This document shows, in pieces, positions 58,030 to 64,000 of a stretch of DNA of 64,000 nt (positions are counted from its first letter, which is position 1; every line of letters begins with the position of its first letter). Both the position numbers and the translations under genes were made by a program. The DNA comes from Mercurialis annua (Eukaryota; Streptophyta; Magnoliopsida; Malpighiales; Euphorbiaceae): NCBI RefSeq assembly GCF_937616625.2, contig NC_065572.1:38095653-38159652 (forward strand). Direction: 5' to 3'. The notes beneath the pieces were generated by a model that saw nothing but the letters and a program-made list of their open reading frames with translations, did no database searches and was not told the origin of the DNA.

Positions 58030-61000
58030 CCTTTTTAGCAATTTAACCAAAACGTTGACAAACGTTACGTAACAAATCCAAGCGTTTCTCCTTTTTAGCA
58101 ATTTGAGCCAAACGTTTACAAATGTTACGAAACAAATCAAAACCTTTTTAACAATTTAAGCCAAACTTTTACAAAGGTTAGAAAACAAATCCAAACGTTT
58201 CACCTTATTAGCGATTTAAGCCAAACGTTTACAAACGATACGAAACAAATCCAAACGTTTCATCTTTTTAGCGATTAAGCCTAACGTTTACAAACATTAC
58301 AAAACAAATCCAAACATTTCATCATTTTTGCGATTCAAGCCAAACGTTTACAAACGTTGCGAAACAAATCCAAACATTTCACCTTTTTAGCGATTTAAGC
58401 TAAACGTTTACAAACGTTACGAAACAAATCCAAATATTTCCCCTTTTTGGCGATTTAAGTCAAACGTTTATAAACATTACGAAACAAAACCAAACGTTTA
58501 AAACGTTATGAAAGCAATCCAAACGTTTAACATTTTTAGCGATTTAAGCCAAACCATTACAAACGTTACGAAAAAAAACCAGGCGTTTCACATTTTTAGA
58601 AATTTAAGCCAAACATTTACAAACGTTACGAAACAAATCCAAGCGTTTCACCTTTTTAGTAATTTAAGCCAAACGTTTACAAACGATACGAAATGAATCC
58701 AAACGTTTCATCTTTTTAGCGATTTAAGCCGAACGTTTACAAACGTTACGAAACAAAACCAAAAATTTCACCTTTTTAGCGATTTAAGCTTAACGTTTAC
58801 AAACGTTACGAAACAAAACCAAACATTTCACCTTTTTAGCAATTTAAGCCAAACGTTTACAATCATTACGAAACAAATCCAAACGTTTCCCCATTTTAGC
58901 GATTTAAGCCAAACGTTTACAAACATTACGAAACAAATCCAAACATTTAACCTTTTTACTGATTTATGCCAACTGTTACGAAACAAATCCAAACGTTTCA
59001 CCTTTTTACCAATTTAAGCTAAACGTTTACAAACGTTACGAAACCAATCCAAACGTTTCACCTTTTTAGCTATTTAAACCAAACATTTACAAACGTTATG
59101 AAACAAATCCAAACGTTTTAAATTTTTAGCGATTTAAACCAAACGTTTACAAAGGTTATGAAACAAATCCAAATGTTTCACCTTTTTAGCAATTTAAGCC
59201 AAACGTTTACAAACGTTATGAAATAAATCCAAGCGTTTCTTGTTTTTAGCAATGTAAGCAAAACATTTACAAACGTTACGAAACAAATCCAAGCGTTTCA
59301 CCTTTTTAGGAATTTAAGCCAAACGTTTACAAATGTTACGAAACAAATCCAAGAGTTTCATTTTTTTAGCAATTTAAGCCAAACGTTTACAAATGTTAAG
59401 AAACAATTCCCAACGTTTCACCTTTTTAGCAATTTCAGCCAAAGGTTTACATATGTTACGAACCAAAACAAAACATTTAAAAAGTTATGAAACAAATCCA
59501 AACGTTTCACATTTTTAGCGATTTAAGCCAAACCTTTACAAACGCTACGAAACAAAACCAAATATTTAAAACGTTACGAAAGAAATCCAAATGTTTCATA
59601 ATTTTAGCGATTTAAGCCAAACCTTTACAAACGTTACGAAACAAAACCAAGCGTTTCACCTTTTTAGCAATTTAAGCCAAACATTTACAAATGTTGCAAA
59701 AAAAATCAAAACGTTTCACCTTTTTAGCGATTTAAGCCAAACGTTTATAAACGTTACGAAACAAATCCAAACGTTTCCCCATTCTAGCGATTTAAGCCAA
59801 GCGTTTATAAACGTTACGAAGCAAATCCAATTGTTTCTCCTTTTTAGCAATTTAAGTCAAACATTTTACAAACGTTACGAAACAAATCAAAGCATTTCAC
59901 CTTTTTAGCAATTTAAGCCAAACGTTTACAAACGATATGAAACAAATCCAAACGTTTCACCTTTTTAGCGATTTAAGCCAAACATTTACAAACGTTACGA
60001 AACAAATCCAAACATTTCACCTTTTTAGCGATTTAAGCCGAACGTTTACAAACATTACGAAACAAAACCAAACATTTCACTTTTTTAGCGATTTAAGCCT
60101 AACGTTTACAAACGTTACGAAACAAAACCAAACATTTCACCTTTTTAACAATTTAAGCCAAACGTTTACAATCATTACGAAACAAATCCAAATGTTTTCC
60201 TATTTTAGCGATTTAAGCCAAACGTTTAAAACGTTACGAAACAAATCCAAACATTTAACCTTTTTAGCGATTTATGCTAAACGTTCACAAACGTTACGAA
60301 ACAAATCCAAATGTTTCACCTTTTTACCAATTTAAGCCAAACGTTTACAAATGTTATGAAACAAATCCAAACGTTTCACCTTTTTAGCGATTTAAGTCAA
60401 ACGTTTATAAACGTTACGAAACAAAACCAAACGTTTCCCCTTTTTAGCGATTTAGCCAAACGTTTAGAAACGATACGAAACAAATCCAAACATTTCACCT
60501 TTTTAGCGATTTAAGCCAAATGTTTACAAACGCTACGAAACAAATCCAAACATTTCACCTTTTTAGCGATTTAAGCCAAACGTTTACAAACAATACAAAA
60601 AAAATCCAAACGTTTCGCCTTCATAGAGATTTAAGCAAAACATTTACAAACGTTACGAAACAAATCTAAACGTTTCATCTTTTTAGCGATTGAATCCACA
60701 CGTTTACAAACTTTACGAAGCAAAACCAAATGTTTAAAACGTTACGAAACAAATCCAAACGTTTCACATTTTTAGCAATTTAAGAAACAAAATCAAGCAT
60801 TTCACCTTTTTAGCAATTTAAGCCAAACGTTTACAAACGTTACGAAACAAATCCAAGAGTTTCACCTTTTTAGCAATTTAAGCCAAACGTTTACAAACGT
60901 TACGAAACAAATCCAAGTGTTTCACCTTTTTAGTAATTTTAGCCAAACGTTTACAAACGTTACGAAACAAATCCAAGCGTTTCACCTTTTTAGAAATTTA

Positions 61001-61460
61001 AGCCAAATGTTTACAAACGTTACTAAACAAATCCAAATGTTTCACATTTTTAGCGATTTAAGCCGAACGTTTACAAACGTTATGAAACAAAACTAAACAT
61101 TTCACCTTTTTAGCAATTTAAGCCAAACGTTTACAAACGCTACGAAAAAAATCCAAATGTTTCCCTATTTTAGCTATTTAAGCCAAACATTTAAAACATT
61201 ACGAAACAAATCCAAAGATTTCACCCTTTTAGCGATTTATGTCAAACGTTTACAAACATTATGAAACAAATCGAAACATTTCACCTTTTTAGCGATTGAA
61301 GACAAACACTTACAAACGTTACAAAACAAATCCAAACGTTTCACTTTTTTAGCGATTTAAGCCAAACGTTTACAAATGTTACGAAAAAAATCCAAACGTT
61401 TCACCTTTTTAGCGATTTAAGCCAAACGTTTACAAAGGTTATGAAACAAGTCCAAATTTT
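58030..61460 (-). repeat. 60-bp satellite array, block 9
   Basis: About 57 monomers in reverse orientation. The left junction has a few bases of similarity between element and satellite (CAACATCC versus TTTCACC), suggesting a deletion joint. A higher-order relation exists: the rare AATCATTACG unit at 58861 and its neighbours recur at 60170, 1,309 bp away. Confidence 0.95.
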
Positions 61461-62035
61461 TGTCACGACCCAAATTTTTGAGCCGAGACCGGCGCTAGGG
61501 AATGGGAGTGGTAGCTCCGAAACCTGTGGCAAGCCTAAAATTACTAAAAAAATCGTAAATATATATATAATATCATATATAAAACATGTTCAGGAACCTC
61601 TTTTAGATAATACAATTATAGTTATTAAAATATTATATCAGAGTTTACATTCCAAATAAATTGTTTGATATAACTTCACAAATCTTATACTGACACCTAC
61701 TGACTATTGCAGCTCTATGAACTCATATTCTGTGCAAGCCAATCGACTTATGGCACAACGAAGATGGTTTGTCTTATCCGACTCTGACTACCTGAAAAAC
61801 ATCAGAGTGAGGGGGTCAGTATTTTGGGAAATGCTTGAGTGAGTTTACATTTACAGACGGTATTATCATAAAAATCATGTAAATATTTAACATACTTTTA
61901 AATACTCGAATAATCAATTCATAGATCAAATATCAAACAACACGCAAATATACGATCCGACTGAAACCCTAATCCAAAGATCCCTAAGAAACCAACTATG
62001 GAATCTAATGAATTTAATTATAGCAGCATCTGGAC

Positions 62036-62155
62036 CGGGAACAAAGCCACCGTCGCCACAGATCTGCGTTGGGTCTCTAGGCCGGGAACAATGCCACCAT
62101 TGCCACAACTTCCCTTTAAGTTTTGGCAGGGAACTAAGCCACCGTCGCCATCTGA
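62036..62155 (-). repeat. Three direct repeats in the LTR
   Basis: GGGAACAAAGCCACCGTCGC (62038), GGGAACAATGCCACCATTGC (62084) and GGGAACTAAGCCACCGTCGC (about 62129) are spaced about 46 bp. They lie next to the stem-loop region, as the unrelated repeats of other LTRs do. Confidence 0.8.
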
Positions 62156-62810
62156 TTTAATAGCTCATACAAAAATCTAGGACACAGGATTATCTAACCA
62201 CATTACTGGTGATCACACAGTCTTATTGACGCCCAATAGATAGCACGTTTCCTCGGATCGTTAGAACATATTCATCACGAATCAGATTGTAAAACATACA
62301 ACGTTAAAGATAACGGAATAGGCAAAACATATAATGTAACAACAATAAAGCATTCAACTCATATAAACAATACACAAAAGTAAACTGCAAGCTCACAGAA
62401 ACCGCTATCCAACAATGCAATATCGTCATTCAATCACGCAGGTTCCATACGTCGTTCGATCTCGTAGTTATTACAGCTCGTCGGTCTGGTAGCTTATCGA
62501 TACTTCGATCACCTATTCGAATTACAAGTATGTTTAATTCATAAACGTCAATCTTAGATTAAGGACTAAATAAAATTCCAAGTTTCTTTCTTCGATTGAC
62601 TTCTTACTTTTATACTTAACTTCAAAACGTGACTCCTTTATTCAATCTCTAAAACGTTAGCCTGATTACTTTGTTGTTTACTTATCTGACCACTCATGAC
62701 CACATCCATACCTTTTTATTGAATTCAAATATGTTCCATCAACGCATCATATTCATTTCAGGGGAACCATTTTTCATTCACCGAAAATCCTGGAAGTCGA
62801 CGTTGGGGCA

Positions 62811-62873
62811 GGGCACGTCATGCCCAAGCTGCTTTGGGAGGGGCACGTCGTGCCCCCTCTATGCACGTCGTGC
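62811..62873 (-). repeat. CACGTCGTG palindrome cluster
   Basis: GGGCACGTCATGCCC (62811-62825), GGGCACGTCGTGCCC (62841-62855, perfect around one T) and GCACGTCGTGC (62863-62873). The core CACG-T-CGTG is the same as at 15593-15607, while the outer arms are GGG/CCC here and TCT/AGA there. Confidence 0.85.
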
Positions 62874-62880
62874 CCCCCCT

Positions 62881-63089
62881 AGCCGACTATTTCAATCAAA
62901 AGAACTCAGAAATATTACAACATACATCCATTTCACTTGATTTCGAATCCGGTAAGTTTTTTTATTCTTTTGAATTCAGTTTTATCTATAAACGGCATCT
63001 CCGTAATCTGATTTGTTCTTGTTTGTTGTTAGACCGAAATTGTTTCCGTTTGATCTCAAAGACTCTAGACTCACGTCTCTACGATTCCC
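62881..63089. other. Junction between opposite LTR pieces, unassigned
   Basis: About 210 bp with no clear match to either neighbour. Somewhere in it the orientation of LTR-related sequence reverses. Confidence 0.4.
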
Positions 63090-64000
63090 CACCTTGATTT
63101 CGCAAAACGGTACGTGATCGACCTCGTTTCAATCGCCGTACGGTTTACCGCTTTGAGTTTGTACATTCTGTTTCTTGCCTAGGATGTCACTGCCAATCTT
63201 TTGCTTCATTTCTTTTGATCTTTATGGACTTTCAAGGATTGGGTTTGATGTATGACTGTCTTTATCAGTTTAGTTGTTGCCTTGATTCGATCTTTTTGTT
63301 TCGTTTCGATTTCGTCCTTCGTTTGAATAATTGGTTGCAATGTCATGGTTCTGTCGATGGATTAGTGTTCCTTACTAACATGATTCATATGGCTCTTTTG
63401 GCTTGATCATTGACGGCAAGGACCTTTTTCTAATTTCTTGGGTAATTGGTTTCATATTTGATATTGAATAGTTGAAGCATGAAGTTGAGGTTTTCGGGTT
63501 TGCTTCTGTACATTTGTTTGTATGTTGATAAAGTTTAGGTTATGATGATAATTAGTTTCATGCTTTTGGTTTAGTGTTGATTCCTATTTGTATTTGAATG
63601 AATTCTTGATTCAGTATCATGAAATTGCAACATGGCGGGTGGTGTTGTTTTTCAAATTGGAGAAGATGGTCTCTTGTGCGTTTTAATCATCAAGTTATTT
63701 TGGCTAAATAAAATGAATTCCTTTAGTTGTTTAGCAATTGATTTGTTTTAATTAACTTTTGAATATCGCTTTGATTTATAAGTACGTGAATTATGAACGA
63801 TAAATATTTTACAACTTAAGTTATAATTACTCGGGTAATTATATTTAATTTCAAATATCTAAAATGGCGTGAATTGGCTAAATTACAATTTAGCCCATGA
63901 ATATATTTAAAACTTTTTAAGTAAGTTTTTGGTTAGTAACTTTATATTTTGTTTTAATTATAAACAAAAGTAATTAATTTGATTTCGAATATCAAATTGG
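63090..64000 (+). mobile_element. Forward-strand gypsy LTR piece running off the window
   Basis: AAACGGTACGT (63107) and the later stretch TTACTCGGGTAATTATATTT (63828-63847), then CTAAATTACAATTTAGCCC (63877-63895), match 54183, 55244 and 55299 in the same order and direction within the LTR at 53617-56777. The start is not visible and the end is outside the window. Open frames here show no family match. Confidence 0.65.

Larger units (their letters stand above)
61461..62880 (-). mobile_element. Reverse-strand gypsy LTR, right end unclear
   Basis: Begins, reading forward, with TGTCACGACCC and GAGCCGAGACCGGCGCTAGG, close to 13632-13680. It contains a weak stem-loop (62223-62239), three direct repeats (62036-62155) and a palindrome cluster (62811-62873). 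The expected LTR start on the right is not clear. TGTAATATTTC on the reverse strand at 62919 is a possible start, but no target duplication supports it. Confidence 0.7.

Noticed and set aside
1304..60514. Dozens of open frames with a 20-residue repeat such as TNVTKQIQTFHLFSDLSQTF
   Set aside because: They come from the 60-bp satellite, whose length is a multiple of 3 and which has one stop-free frame. They start and stop wherever point changes or half-units shift the frame, have no conserved start or end, and occur in both array orientations.

Overview
This window is plant repeat DNA, probably pericentromeric or other heterochromatin of a flowering plant. The evidence is chromodomain Ty3/gypsy elements with very long LTRs, a Tat/Retand-like element, and AT-rich sequence with no recognisable host gene, rRNA or tRNA gene. 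I cannot name the species. About half of the 64 kb is one tandem satellite with a 60-bp monomer. The rest is LTR retrotransposons, mostly solo LTRs or truncated copies, inserted into the satellite.

Layout. Satellite fills 1-4106, 8429-10922, 12461-13631 and 16449-19056 in one orientation, called forward here. From about 19051 to 61460 it runs in reverse. Interruptions in order are: the 3' part of a chromovirus-like element (4107-8428); a copia-like solo LTR with target duplication AACGT (10923-12460); a reverse-strand gypsy solo LTR with duplication AACAC (13632-16448); a Tat-like LTR with a minisatellite (27430-28115); a 9.5-kb element bounded by two LTRs that codes only for Gag (28247-37795, duplication GTTAC); a 2.8-kb non-autonomous Tat/Retand-like element with an antisense ORF (38693-41489, duplication GTTAC again); a 5'-truncated reverse-strand chromovirus with a decayed integrase-chromodomain (50793-58029), into which a 3.16-kb solo LTR is nested (53617-56777, duplication GCATA); and two LTR pieces in opposite orientation at the right edge (61461-64000).

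Coding content is minimal: one intact gag (31416-32252), one antisense ORF of 233 codons (39938-40639), a decayed sense gag-like frame (39175-40124), and the integrase-chromodomain pseudogene (56884-58029). The many open frames in the satellite arise because 60 is divisible by 3 and one frame lacks stops. They look like a by-product, not genes.

The most interesting structure is non-coding. First, LTRs from several different elements carry a small stem-loop at the same place. Its arm sequence changes between elements while pairing is kept, and in most copies it is followed by an ACTGTGTG...CACCGGT module. Second, LTRs carry clusters of short palindromes near the transcription start or leader, again with paired arm changes between copies. 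Third, the satellite reverses orientation at the palindrome AAACGTTT (or AACGTT), which is built into each monomer, and it is organised into higher-order repeats of about 718, 660, 478 and 865 bp.
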